Shown here one piece after another: positions 44,868-53,324 of a stretch of 64,000 nt of DNA (within the stretch, counting starts at the first letter, position 1; every line of letters begins with the position of its first letter). The translations under genes and the position numbers were made by a program. Below the pieces are notes generated by a model. The model worked only from the letters and a program-made list of their open reading frames with translations. It was not told where the DNA came from and ran no database searches. Source of the stretch: Chryseobacterium sp. SN22 (GTDB lineage Bacteria > Bacteroidota > Bacteroidia > Flavobacteriales > Weeksellaceae); contig NZ_VTSX01000010.1 of the NCBI RefSeq assembly GCF_008329705.1, positions 1-64,000 of the forward strand, given 5' to 3'.

Positions 44868-45917
44868 TTATTCCTGGTAATAAGCGGTGTAAAGTGCTGC
44901 ACCGTTCAATGCCGTGTTTTCGTTCTTATTCAGATAGATTGGGATGTTCCTCAGCATCTCTTCCATTTTATCACTGATCTTGAACTTCTCGTAGAATTTA
45001 TCTTTATCGATATATGCTGCAATGGCCTGCGGAATATCTCCTGAAATCAAGAGCCCTCCGGTAGCTTTCAATTTTAGTGTTAAGTTATTGGCTTCCCTGG
45101 CCAGGAACTCGATAAAAGTATCCAGGGCGATCTTGCAGATCAGTACATCCTCTTCCACAGCCGCTTTATATAATTCTTCAAAAAAGTTGCCGTTGGAAAG
45201 ACGTTCAGCCAGCCATTCCGGCTCAGGATGCCTTTTCACATCTCTCAGGAAGCGGTAAATGTTAAATAATCCGCCTTTAGACAGAACATTTTCCCAGCTT
45301 ACGATGCCATACAGATTGTTAAGGAACTGGTAAAATTCAACCTCTACATTGGTTCTCGGTGAAAATTCGGAATGCCCGCCTTCCGTTGCAAAAGGCCTGA
45401 TGTATTTGCCGTCGAAAAAGTATCCGGCTTCTCCCAGTCCGTTCCCCGGAGCCAGGATGGCCACATTACCTTTTTCCAGATGTCCGCTGGTATAGATAGG
45501 ATCCAGGTCGCTGTCTTCCAAAAGCCCCATTCCGTATGCGGAAGACTCCTGATCATTCAGCATATCTACCCTTTCAAAATTGAAATCCTTTTTAAAATCT
45601 TCAACATCAAGGTTCCAACCCAGTCTTTCCGGTGTACTTTTTCCGTATAATACGGGTCCCGGAACTGCCATTCCAAGTCTTTTTACATTCTCCAGCCCGT
45701 TGTCCTGCATAAATTTTTTCAGGATGCCTGCAAAAGAATCAAACTCTTTGGTAGGATAATTATTCTGGATCTTAATTTCCAGACCGCCGTTGCCGGAAAC
45801 AAAATAGCCTAATGTTGTAATATCTTCGCGTAGGTTTGCACTGATGATCGAAACGTTATCATTGCTGCCGTTTTTTACTCCTGGTAAGTAGAGTGGAAAT
45901 TTTGGATTCAAAATCAT
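44868..45917 (-). CDS. glk: Glucokinase
   Basis: The 349-residue protein is of the ROK-independent Glk family. LGMAVPGPVLYGKSTPERLGWNL (shortened) is near residue 85, MLNDQESSAYGMG carries the catalytic Asp, and LAPGNGLGEAGYFFDGKYI, ATEGGHSEFSPRT and a C-terminal TGGLLISGDIPQAI are all present. It phosphorylates glucose with ATP. I chose ATG 45917 (MILNPKFPLYLPGV) because the longer reading begins with a basic stretch that does not fit the family. Confidence 0.93.
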   Translation of the reverse strand: MILNPKFPLYLPGVKNGSNDNVSIISANLREDITTLGYFVSGNGGLEIKIQNNYPTKEFDSFAGILKKFMQDNGLENVKRLGMAVPGPVLYGKSTPERLGWNLDVEDFKKDFNFERVDMLNDQESSAYGMGLLEDSDLDPIYTSGHLEKGNVAILAPGNGLGEAGYFFDGKYIRPFATEGGHSEFSPRTNVEVEFYQFLNNLYGIVSWENVLSKGGLFNIYRFLRDVKRHPEPEWLAERLSNGNFFEELYKAAVEEDVLICKIALDTFIEFLAREANNLTLKLKATGGLLISGDIPQAIAAYIDKDKFYEKFKISDKMEEMLRNIPIYLNKNENTALNGAALYTAYYQE

Positions 45918-45971
45918 AACCTCAAATTTTATCAAATATAATAATAACTTTCGTAAATTTTCGTTAGAAAT

Positions 45972-46002
45972 AAAAAACCTTCTCAAAAATTCGAAAAGGT
46001 TT
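45972..46002 (-). terminator. Intrinsic terminator of the 46032 gene
   Basis: AAACCTT and AAGGTTT enclose a 14-nt loop, with a T run on the minus strand. Confidence 0.75.
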
Positions 46003-46031
46003 GGTTAATAATTGCTTATATAAAAATCTAA

Positions 46032-46595
46032 CTATTTTCCTAAAGGGATGTTGTAGGAAAATCCTACACCAATGTTACCCACATTGTAGTCCTGGTTTGG
46101 CAAATCGCCGTTGTTTCCTACAAATACTTTCTGATACTGTGCAAAGAAATTCCAGTCGCGGTTGTGGTATCCGATTTCAGGTTTTAAATAGAAACCTCCT
46201 TTCGGTCTGTCTAAACCTGTATTGGATGCCACTTTGTTATCTCCTACCAGAATTCCGTATCCTAAATCGGTTCCGAAATAAAATCCGGTCTGTTTAGGAT
46301 AAATCCTGATCAGGGCAGCTACCGGCACAACACCTACATCATTGTTGGTATATCCGTTGTTGTCTTTTCCGAAATAATGGGTATATCCTGTAGCGATACC
46401 CAATCCGAATCCCGGAGTGATAAGATTCTGGTAAGCTACGTCCACACCTACGGCCATAGAGGTATTATCAGAAGGAACTGCCAAACCAACATTTGCTCCT
46501 ACCTTGATCATGTTATTCATCTGGGCACTCTGGGCGCTCAATGCTCCTGCAGTCAATATTCCGGCAAATAAAATTGCTTGTTTAAACATTTTCAT
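46032..46595 (-). CDS. Small outer-membrane beta-barrel protein
   Basis: The 187-residue product has a signal peptide (MKMFKQAILFAGILTAGALSAQ) and a mature part of alternating strands: VGANVGLAVPSDNTSMAVGVDVAYQ, FGLGIATGYTHYF, FYFGTDLGYGILVG and a final IGVGFSYNIPLGK (each shortened or approximate). It fits an 8-stranded outer-membrane barrel. It is alone between a hairpin terminator and AT-rich DNA. The ATG at 46607 would also work; 46595 gives the better signal. Confidence 0.78.
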   Translation of the reverse strand: MKMFKQAILFAGILTAGALSAQSAQMNNMIKVGANVGLAVPSDNTSMAVGVDVAYQNLITPGFGLGIATGYTHYFGKDNNGYTNNDVGVVPVAALIRIYPKQTGFYFGTDLGYGILVGDNKVASNTGLDRPKGGFYLKPEIGYHNRDWNFFAQYQKVFVGNNGDLPNQDYNVGNIGVGFSYNIPLGK

Positions 46596-46607
46596 ACTCT
46601 TGATCAT

Positions 46608-46868
46608 TTTAAATTTTACTAGAGTGTGAGATGTAAAAATCGTGCCAAGGAAGGGCTTTTTATATGCATCAATACTTTACAGATGCGCAAATCCATGACA
46701 TTCAATCCATTATTTTAAACAAAAACTAAATATCTGTTTAAAAAACGGTTCCCCACAATTAAAAATTCCTGCTTTTTTTAGATTCTTTTGTGAATAATTT
46801 TAATATTAACGAATCTTAACCGTTATTAATTTTAACATCATCCTGCAGATAATATCCAAAAGTAAACA
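46608..46868. other. AT-rich intergenic stretch
   Basis: About 260 nt between divergent genes. It is AT-rich and must hold the promoters for both; no clear TAnnTTTG box was found, and no gene. Confidence 0.4.
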
Positions 46869-48263
46869 ATGCACATGGCCCCTTCTTCATTACTTAACAA
46901 AAACCACCTCCTGTGGCGCGCAGGCTTCGGAGCGGGAATCAACCAGTTTGCCGATCTCGGTAAAAAAGAAATCAAAACGCTGATTGACGAACTCTTTAAA
47001 GAAGAAAATTTCCAGCCTGTCATTTATGAGACTGATATTCCGGAAACCGTCGATCCTGTGAATCTGATGACAGATAAAACGCCTGCTGAAATAAAAAAAG
47101 AAATGCAAAAGATTTACCGACAGCAAAATGAGGAACTGAACCTCAATTTCCTGAGCAGAATGGTCAGCAGCAGAGAGCAGATGAGGGAAAAGATGGCTTT
47201 TTTCTGGCATGGGCATTTCGCTTCAAGGGTTCAGAACCCGAAATTCAACCGGCAGATCCTGAACGTGATCCGGAAAAATGCACTGGGAAATTTTAAAGAT
47301 CTGCTGTTTGAAGTAAGCCAGGCACCGGCCATGCTGAACTTTCTGAACAACCAGCAGAATAAAAAAGACCACCCGAACGAAAACTTCGCCCGGGAGGTGA
47401 TGGAACTTTTTACCATGGGCCGTGGAAATTATACTGAAAAAGACATCCGTGAAGCCGCACGGGCTTTCACCGGCTGGAGCTATGATAAGGAAGGGAATTT
47501 TTTAGAAAAAGAGAAGGTCCATGATCAAGGCTCCAAAACCTTCCTTGAAAAAACAGGAAATTTTAGCGGCTCTGATATTTTAAATATCATTCTTGAGCAG
47601 AAAACAACGGCAAGATTCATCACAGCCAAAATTTACAGGTTTTTTGTAAATGAAAATGAGGACGAAGCCATCATCAATACCCTGAGCGAAAGTTTTTACC
47701 AGTCCGGCTATGATATTAAAAAGCTGATGAAAACGATTTTCTTAAGCTCCTGGTTTTACGGGCGGAAAAATATCGGCAGCCGGATCAAGTCACCGATCGA
47801 GCTGATGGCCGGAATGATGCGGACATTGCCAATGAACATTAAGAACCCGGAAAACCTGATCGTTTATCAAAAACTGTTGGGACAAATGCTGCTGTACCCA
47901 CCGAATGTTTCCGGCTGGCCGAACGGAAGATCGTGGATCGACAGCTCTACGTTGATGCTGAGACTGCAGATTCCGCAGATCTGGTCGGGGCTGCGGCCAT
48001 TGGATTACCGGCCGAAAGAAGATGATGATCTGGATATGGGACTGAAAAACAATCCGAATGCTTTAGCCAAAAGCTTTAAAAATCCTAACATTACCATCGA
48101 CTGGGCTTATGTGGAAAAGGTTTTCAGCGGGAAGAATCCGGAGGATTACCTCATCCAGAACAGCAGGTCGCTCGATCTGGCTTCCGTGAAGAATTTCTCG
48201 GACCATTCGGTGAAAATGCATATCATTAACCTGATGTCGACTCCGGAATATCAGCTGATGTAA
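46869..48263 (+). CDS. DUF1800 family protein
   Basis: The 464-residue protein shows the DUF1800 signatures: HLLWRAGFGA near the start, FWHGHFASRVQNPKF, DHPNENFAREVMELFTMGRGNYTEKDIREAARAFTGWSYD (shortened) and LLYPPNVSGWPNGRSWID. It has no signal peptide of its own. DUF1800 and DUF1501 genes are nearly always adjacent; the joint role is unknown but is thought to involve exported complexes. The next gene starts 51 nt downstream. Confidence 0.93.
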   Translation: MHMAPSSLLNKNHLLWRAGFGAGINQFADLGKKEIKTLIDELFKEENFQPVIYETDIPETVDPVNLMTDKTPAEIKKEMQKIYRQQNEELNLNFLSRMVSSREQMREKMAFFWHGHFASRVQNPKFNRQILNVIRKNALGNFKDLLFEVSQAPAMLNFLNNQQNKKDHPNENFAREVMELFTMGRGNYTEKDIREAARAFTGWSYDKEGNFLEKEKVHDQGSKTFLEKTGNFSGSDILNIILEQKTTARFITAKIYRFFVNENEDEAIINTLSESFYQSGYDIKKLMKTIFLSSWFYGRKNIGSRIKSPIELMAGMMRTLPMNIKNPENLIVYQKLLGQMLLYPPNVSGWPNGRSWIDSSTLMLRLQIPQIWSGLRPLDYRPKEDDDLDMGLKNNPNALAKSFKNPNITIDWAYVEKVFSGKNPEDYLIQNSRSLDLASVKNFSDHSVKMHIINLMSTPEYQLM

Positions 48264-48314
48264 AAACAGCAGGCTTTATCATCCAATACCTCACCTTCAT
48301 CTAAATCTGATTTT

Positions 48315-49499
48315 ATGTTGATCAAAAGAAGAGAATTCCTTAAAATAAGTTCACTGGCCACTGCATCACTTATGATGCCGAATTTTTTGAAAGCCATGAC
48401 GTTAGACGATGCGCTGGAACCCCGTCAGAAAATCCTGGTGGTCCTGCAGTTTACCGGCGGCAATGACGGTCTGAATACCGTTATCCCGGCACGGAACGAT
48501 ATTTATTTCCGGGAGCGGAACAGAATTGCCATTCAGAATTCTCTGCCCTTAACCGATGAAGCCGGGATCAATCCTGCCCTTTTATATTTTAAGGAATTGT
48601 ATGACAACGGTGAACTGGCGGTGATGAATAACGTCGGCTATCCGGATCCCGACAAATCCCATTTCCGGAGCATGGACATCTGGCATTCCGCAAGCAAGAG
48701 CAATGAGTACCTGGAAACCGGATGGCTGGGAAGGTATCTGGATGAAGAATGCTTCCGCTGCGAACATCCCACCCAGGCACTGGAAGTAGACGACATGCTG
48801 AGCCTGGCCCTGAAAGGAGAAAACAATAAGGCATTTGCCTTTAAAGATCCGAAAAGACTCTACCAGACCAGCGAGGAAAAATATTTCAAATCACTGTATG
48901 ACCACCACCACGATGATGAAACGGTTTCCTATCTGTATCAGACCTTAGGCTCCACTATCAGCAATGCCGGGTATATTTTTGAAGAAAGCAAAGCAAAGAA
49001 AACCGACGCAGCTTACCCGGCTTCACAACTGGGAAAAGATTTTAAAACCGTTGCCTCGCTTATAAAATCCGACATCAATACCCGAGTGTACTACCTGTCG
49101 ATCGGAAGTTTCGATACCCATGTGAACCAGAACGAAAGGCAGCAGAAACTTTTTAAGGACATTAACGAAGCGATAAGGTCTTTCGTAGCCGACATGAAAA
49201 GCAACGGGCTTTTTGAGAATATCCTGCTGATGACCTTTTCGGAATTCGGTCGGCGGGTGGCCCAGAATGCTAGCAACGGAACCGATCACGGAACGGCCAA
49301 TCAGATGTTTCTCATCAGCGGCGGCCTGAAAAGAAAAGGACTCCTGAATGCCCTTCCGGACCTTCGTCACCTGAATGAAGGCGATCTGATCTATTCCGAG
49401 GATTTCAGGAAAGTCTATGCCACCATTCTTAAAAACTGGCTGAATGCGGATTCGTCTAAAGTTCTGGGATGGAAAGACGGAATCTATGACTTTGTGTAG
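48315..49499 (+). CDS. DUF1501 family protein
   Basis: The 394-residue protein starts MLIKRREFLKISSLATASLMM, a twin-arginine-like signal (KRREFLK). The body follows the DUF1501 pattern, which resembles sulfatase/phosphatase folds: LVVLQFTGGNDGLNTVIPARND (shortened), HFRSMDIWHSAS, and the late TFSEFGRRVAQNASNGTDHGTAN that would form a metal site. It forms an operon with the DUF1800 gene and ends 15 nt before a terminator. Confidence 0.93.
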   Translation: MLIKRREFLKISSLATASLMMPNFLKAMTLDDALEPRQKILVVLQFTGGNDGLNTVIPARNDIYFRERNRIAIQNSLPLTDEAGINPALLYFKELYDNGELAVMNNVGYPDPDKSHFRSMDIWHSASKSNEYLETGWLGRYLDEECFRCEHPTQALEVDDMLSLALKGENNKAFAFKDPKRLYQTSEEKYFKSLYDHHHDDETVSYLYQTLGSTISNAGYIFEESKAKKTDAAYPASQLGKDFKTVASLIKSDINTRVYYLSIGSFDTHVNQNERQQKLFKDINEAIRSFVADMKSNGLFENILLMTFSEFGRRVAQNASNGTDHGTANQMFLISGGLKRKGLLNALPDLRHLNEGDLIYSEDFRKVYATILKNWLNADSSKVLGWKDGIYDFV

Positions 49500-49514
49500 C
49501 GCACAATATAAAAC

Positions 49515-49550
49515 AAAAGAGGCTTTCGATCAAGAGAGCCTCTTTATTAT
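49515..49550 (+). terminator. Intrinsic terminator of the DUF1800/DUF1501 operon
   Basis: AAAGAGGCT (49516-49524) and AGCCTCTTT (49537-49545) form a 9-bp stem with a T-rich tail. Confidence 0.85.
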
Positions 49551-49574
49551 AATTTTAAATAAAACTACTTCAGA

Positions 49575-49715
49575 TTAATGTATGGATGCAGGCAGTTTTT
49601 TCGGTTCTTTCGGCTGACTTTTCTGGTCAATTTTTTCCGAGATTTTTTTAACGATAAACTCAATAACCAAAGGCGCTACCATTGCAACCACTGCTTTTAA
49701 TATTCTAGATTTCAT
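49575..49715 (-). CDS. 46-residue small membrane-associated protein
   Basis: On the minus strand the frame reads MKSRILKAVVAMVAPLVIEF, then IVKKISEKIDQKSQ and a Lys/Pro-rich tail, stopping at TAA 49575-49577. The first 25 residues form an amphipathic or membrane helix and the tail is charged. The ATG, length and hydrophobic pattern look real. I do not recognise the family, and the gene is too short for automated calls. It lies at the left edge of the RNA-repair island. Confidence 0.55.
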   Translation of the reverse strand: MKSRILKAVVAMVAPLVIEFIVKKISEKIDQKSQPKEPKKLPASIH

Positions 49716-49808
49716 AATGTTTATTTTATAATAAACTAGCAATACAATTTCTGAGCCATTATGGACGCTTATCGACTTAGGGCTTTTAAAAAAATTTGCG
49801 TGGTAAAA

Positions 49809-50828
49809 CTAATCTTCATCAGCAACAACAAGGTTCTCATAGTTTTTTGCGCCGGCTTTAAATTTTTCTTCAAGCCGCAGCCTCAGCTTTCTTGGTTTGT
49901 AAACGGTCAGGCATTCCCCGAAACCCAGTAAAAGGCGTTCCAGCTCAAAATTCAGCTGAACGCAGATTTTAAAAACGGTACCTTCCCCGGTTTCACTTAC
50001 GATTTCCTGGCTGCTGTGGAAAGGCTTGGTCTTTACATAAGGCGCATTGGAAGAATCCACAAAGAAGACGACGTTCCGCGGGGCCATTGTGGGAGAGACA
50101 CTCACCCCGACGATGTCTTTGAAATATTCGTCACCGTCGAGATTCAGGTCGATGTACTCTATTTTTTCCTCTGCCTGAATGTTTTCTATCCGGTCCAGGG
50201 CCAGGTTGTATTCCTTTCCTTTATGAAGACAGATCAGGAACCAGCGGTTGTTGAATTCCTTCAGCAGCTGAGGATGTGCTACATACGAATCCGATTCCCT
50301 TGCCTTAAAGCTCCGGTAGGTAATATTCAGTACTTTTTTATGAAGAATGGCGTCGTACAGGGCATCGATATATTCCAATCCTTTCAACTGTTCGTTTTTA
50401 TCGAGGTGGATAATTGATTTCTGATTGGTTGAGTGGATGGAATCTTCCAGTTTCTGGATCACCCCGTTCATTTCTTTGAACATCGAAAAATCCTTGAACT
50501 GCTTCAGGATCTGCACGGCGTTGTTCATCGCTTTCAGGTCGCTTTCATTTACTGAAATATTGTGGATGCTGTAGTCGGGATCGCTGTACCGGTAGTATTT
50601 GCGTTCGTACACTTCGATCGGGGCTTCGTAGCCGAATTTCTCGCTCCGCATGTTCTGCAGGTCGAGCTGTACGGTCCGTCTGCTGACGAAAGACTCCTTT
50701 CCCTCAAATTCAAAAAGGGCTTCGGAACACTCGTCGATCAGGTCTTCCAGCGTATATTTCCGGTATTTGTTTTTGAGGCATTTGTCCAGCGTTTTGTAGC
50801 GGATCAGGGCATTTTTATTGGATGACAT
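49809..50828 (-). CDS. WYL-domain transcriptional regulator
   Basis: The 339-residue cytosolic regulator has an N-terminal helix-turn-helix part (MSSNKNALIRYKTLDKCLK and SRRTVQLDLQNMRS) followed by a WYL domain. The domain carries NITYRSFKARESDSYVAHPQLL (shortened) and RWFLICLHKGKEYNLALDRIENI in place of the literal WYL motif, then the WCX extension. WYL domains sense nucleic-acid ligands and often control RNA-repair or anti-phage genes. Its neighbours are the HopJ and rtcB genes, so it is the best candidate regulator of the three promoters with the shared motif. I rejected the 59-residue upstream extension, which is the GC-rich element. Confidence 0.9.
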   Translation of the reverse strand: MSSNKNALIRYKTLDKCLKNKYRKYTLEDLIDECSEALFEFEGKESFVSRRTVQLDLQNMRSEKFGYEAPIEVYERKYYRYSDPDYSIHNISVNESDLKAMNNAVQILKQFKDFSMFKEMNGVIQKLEDSIHSTNQKSIIHLDKNEQLKGLEYIDALYDAILHKKVLNITYRSFKARESDSYVAHPQLLKEFNNRWFLICLHKGKEYNLALDRIENIQAEEKIEYIDLNLDGDEYFKDIVGVSVSPTMAPRNVVFFVDSSNAPYVKTKPFHSSQEIVSETGEGTVFKICVQLNFELERLLLGFGECLTVYKPRKLRLRLEEKFKAGAKNYENLVVADED

Positions 50829-50843
50829 GGTTTCAATTTTAAG

Positions 50844-51003
50844 GATTCGGGCGTGTCCCGGAAGCCTTGACAAAAGCCATAGCTCTTCCGGGCCGGGCTG
50901 CTCCGGGCTCCACTTTGTTCCGGTTCTGGCGCGGCGCTTTGCGCCGCGCCAGAACCCCTCCTTCCAGTCGGGCCCTGCACATCCCTCACGCGGGGTGTTG
51001 AAC
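50844..51003. repeat. GC-rich intergenic element upstream of the WYL gene
   Basis: This 160-nt block is far more GC-rich than its surroundings. It has GGGCGTGTCCCGGAAGCC, CCGGGCCGGGCTGCTCCGGG and CAGTCGGGCCCTGCAC words and a perfect inverted repeat (listed separately). A frame through it gives a false N-terminal extension of the WYL protein (PREGCAGPDWKEG). I recall similar GC-rich intergenic units in Chryseobacterium relatives, without certainty. Confidence 0.65.
50922..50956. repeat. Perfect 16-bp inverted repeat inside the GC-rich element
   Basis: GGTTCTGGCGCGGCGC (50922-50937) and GCGCCGCGCCAGAACC (50941-50956) are exact reverse complements around TTT. This would form a very stable hairpin in DNA or RNA. 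No T run follows, so it is not a simple terminator. Confidence 0.9.
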
Positions 51004-51081
51004 ATAGGAAGTCAATGTGCTTCCAGTCTTTTTAACAAACCTGGCTCATTTAATTCCTTTTACTTTTGGAAATGAGACAAC

Positions 51082-51414
51082 CTACTTTCTCTGCAAAGCC
51101 TTTCCTTCAAAAGCAATTCCTTCCCAGCCGGTCTGCATGAAGTTCCGGATGTTCTGGTGATCGGTACCTTCAGGATTTTTCAGGACATCCTCCCGGTAGA
51201 ATTCCCCGAAAAGATTAAGCGTTTCCTCTTCTGAAAGACCGTTCAGCTGCGCAAAGCTGAATGCCTTGCACGATCCGTTGTTCTGGTTGACTTCGTTTAC
51301 AGTACTGCCGTTGGTAAATTTTGTCGGGCTGAAATCGTAATGTTCGTCAATAAAAGCAATAACTTCCTTAAACTGAATATCGCCTGCTGATTTTTGTAAC
51401 TGTTCAAATAACAT
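51082..51414 (-). CDS. HopJ type III effector family protein
   Basis: The 110-residue protein matches the HopJ family throughout: FKEVIAFIDEHYDFSPTKFTNG (shortened), NNGSCKAFSFAQLNGLS, YREDVLKNPEGTDHQNIRNFM (shortened) and WEGIAFEGKAL. Despite the family name, such proteins are common in free-living bacteria without type III secretion, and their role is unknown. It lies divergent to rtcB. The start at 51414 was chosen because the longer reading begins at TTG with no supporting signal. Confidence 0.88.
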   Translation of the reverse strand: MLFEQLQKSAGDIQFKEVIAFIDEHYDFSPTKFTNGSTVNEVNQNNGSCKAFSFAQLNGLSEEETLNLFGEFYREDVLKNPEGTDHQNIRNFMQTGWEGIAFEGKALQRK

Positions 51415-51452
51415 TGTTGATAATTTTTTCAAAAATAATTAAAAAAAAATGA

Positions 51453-52895
<1,443 letters not shown>

Positions 52896-52915
52896 ATAAA
52901 ACAAACTAATAACTC

Positions 52916-52945
52916 GGCCTTGCGGATGTGAAAGTCTGCAGGGCT
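52916..52945 (+). other. Strong hairpin between rtcB and the tRNA-like RNA
   Basis: GCCTTGCGGA (52917-52926) pairs with TCTGCAGGGC (52935-52944), a 10-bp stem with two wobble pairs and a TGTGAAAG loop, plus one further G-T pair outside. A T-rich run (CTTTTTAT) follows after about 10 nt. It may be a weak terminator or a processing site that separates rtcB mRNA from the RNA downstream. Confidence 0.6.
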
Positions 52946-52967
52946 CATGAAAACTTTTTATACGGCA

Positions 52968-53127
52968 GGGGCAGTAGCTCAGATGGTTAGAGCAACAATT
53001 AGTACTTTCCGCTAACGGCAAAGAAAGTTCCTATAAATCACCGGATTTGTAGGTCGCAGGTTCGAAATACGAAGTATTCGCAAATACCAAAAAAATAAAA
53101 TGAGCATGAGCAATCCTGCCTGCTCCT
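52968..53127 (+). ncRNA. tRNA-like RNA 1 with insertions in anticodon loop and T loop
   Basis: A tRNA-shaped RNA can be traced. The acceptor stem is GGGGCAG (52968-52974) with CTGCTCC (53120-53126). The D arm is GCTC (52977-52980) with GAGC (52990-52993). The anticodon stem is ACAA (52995-52998) with TTGT (53047-53050), the variable loop is AGGTC, and the T stem is GCAGG (53056-53060) with CCTGC (53115-53119). The anticodon loop is 48 nt rather than 7 and holds a hairpin (ACTTTC/GAAAGT). The T loop starts TTCGAA but continues for 54 nt with a hairpin (AATAC/GTATT). Both insertions interrupt an otherwise normal tRNA body, so it cannot act in translation unless spliced. It lies between rtcB and an SCO0854-like gene. 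Confidence 0.78.
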
Positions 53128-53278
53128 CAAAAAAAGGCAAAGAAAGTTCCTATTATTGATTTCCCACATTTTACTTTCCGCCTTTTCTTTAATAATCCAG
53201 GGCAAAGGGAGTTCCTATATAATTTTTGGAAAAATTACTCCCCGCCCTTTATCAACCATAGGTAAAAGGAGTTCCTAT
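53003..53278 (+). repeat. Repeated hairpin family (four copies)
   Basis: Copy 1 (53003-53034) lies inside the tRNA-like RNA, copy 2 is only the 3' half (53136-53153), copy 3 is 53172-53218 and copy 4 is 53236-53278. Each ends in GGYAAARRRAGTTCCTAT. The full copies fold alike: an outer helix, a one-sided C/AAA internal loop and a 3-bp inner helix GCY/GGY. The outer helix changes on both sides (ACTTTC/GAAAGT, ACTTTC/GGGAGT, ACTCCC/AGGAGT), which supports conserved RNA structure. The last copy ends 46 nt before the next gene. Confidence 0.75.
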
Positions 53279-53324
53279 ACCAATTCACTTTTAATGAACC
53301 TACTCCTCACTTATTTTTTTAACA

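Noticed and set aside
50829..51005. 59-residue N-terminal extension of the WYL regulator
   Set aside because: It is the translation of the GC-rich inverted-repeat element and does not belong to the HTH domain.
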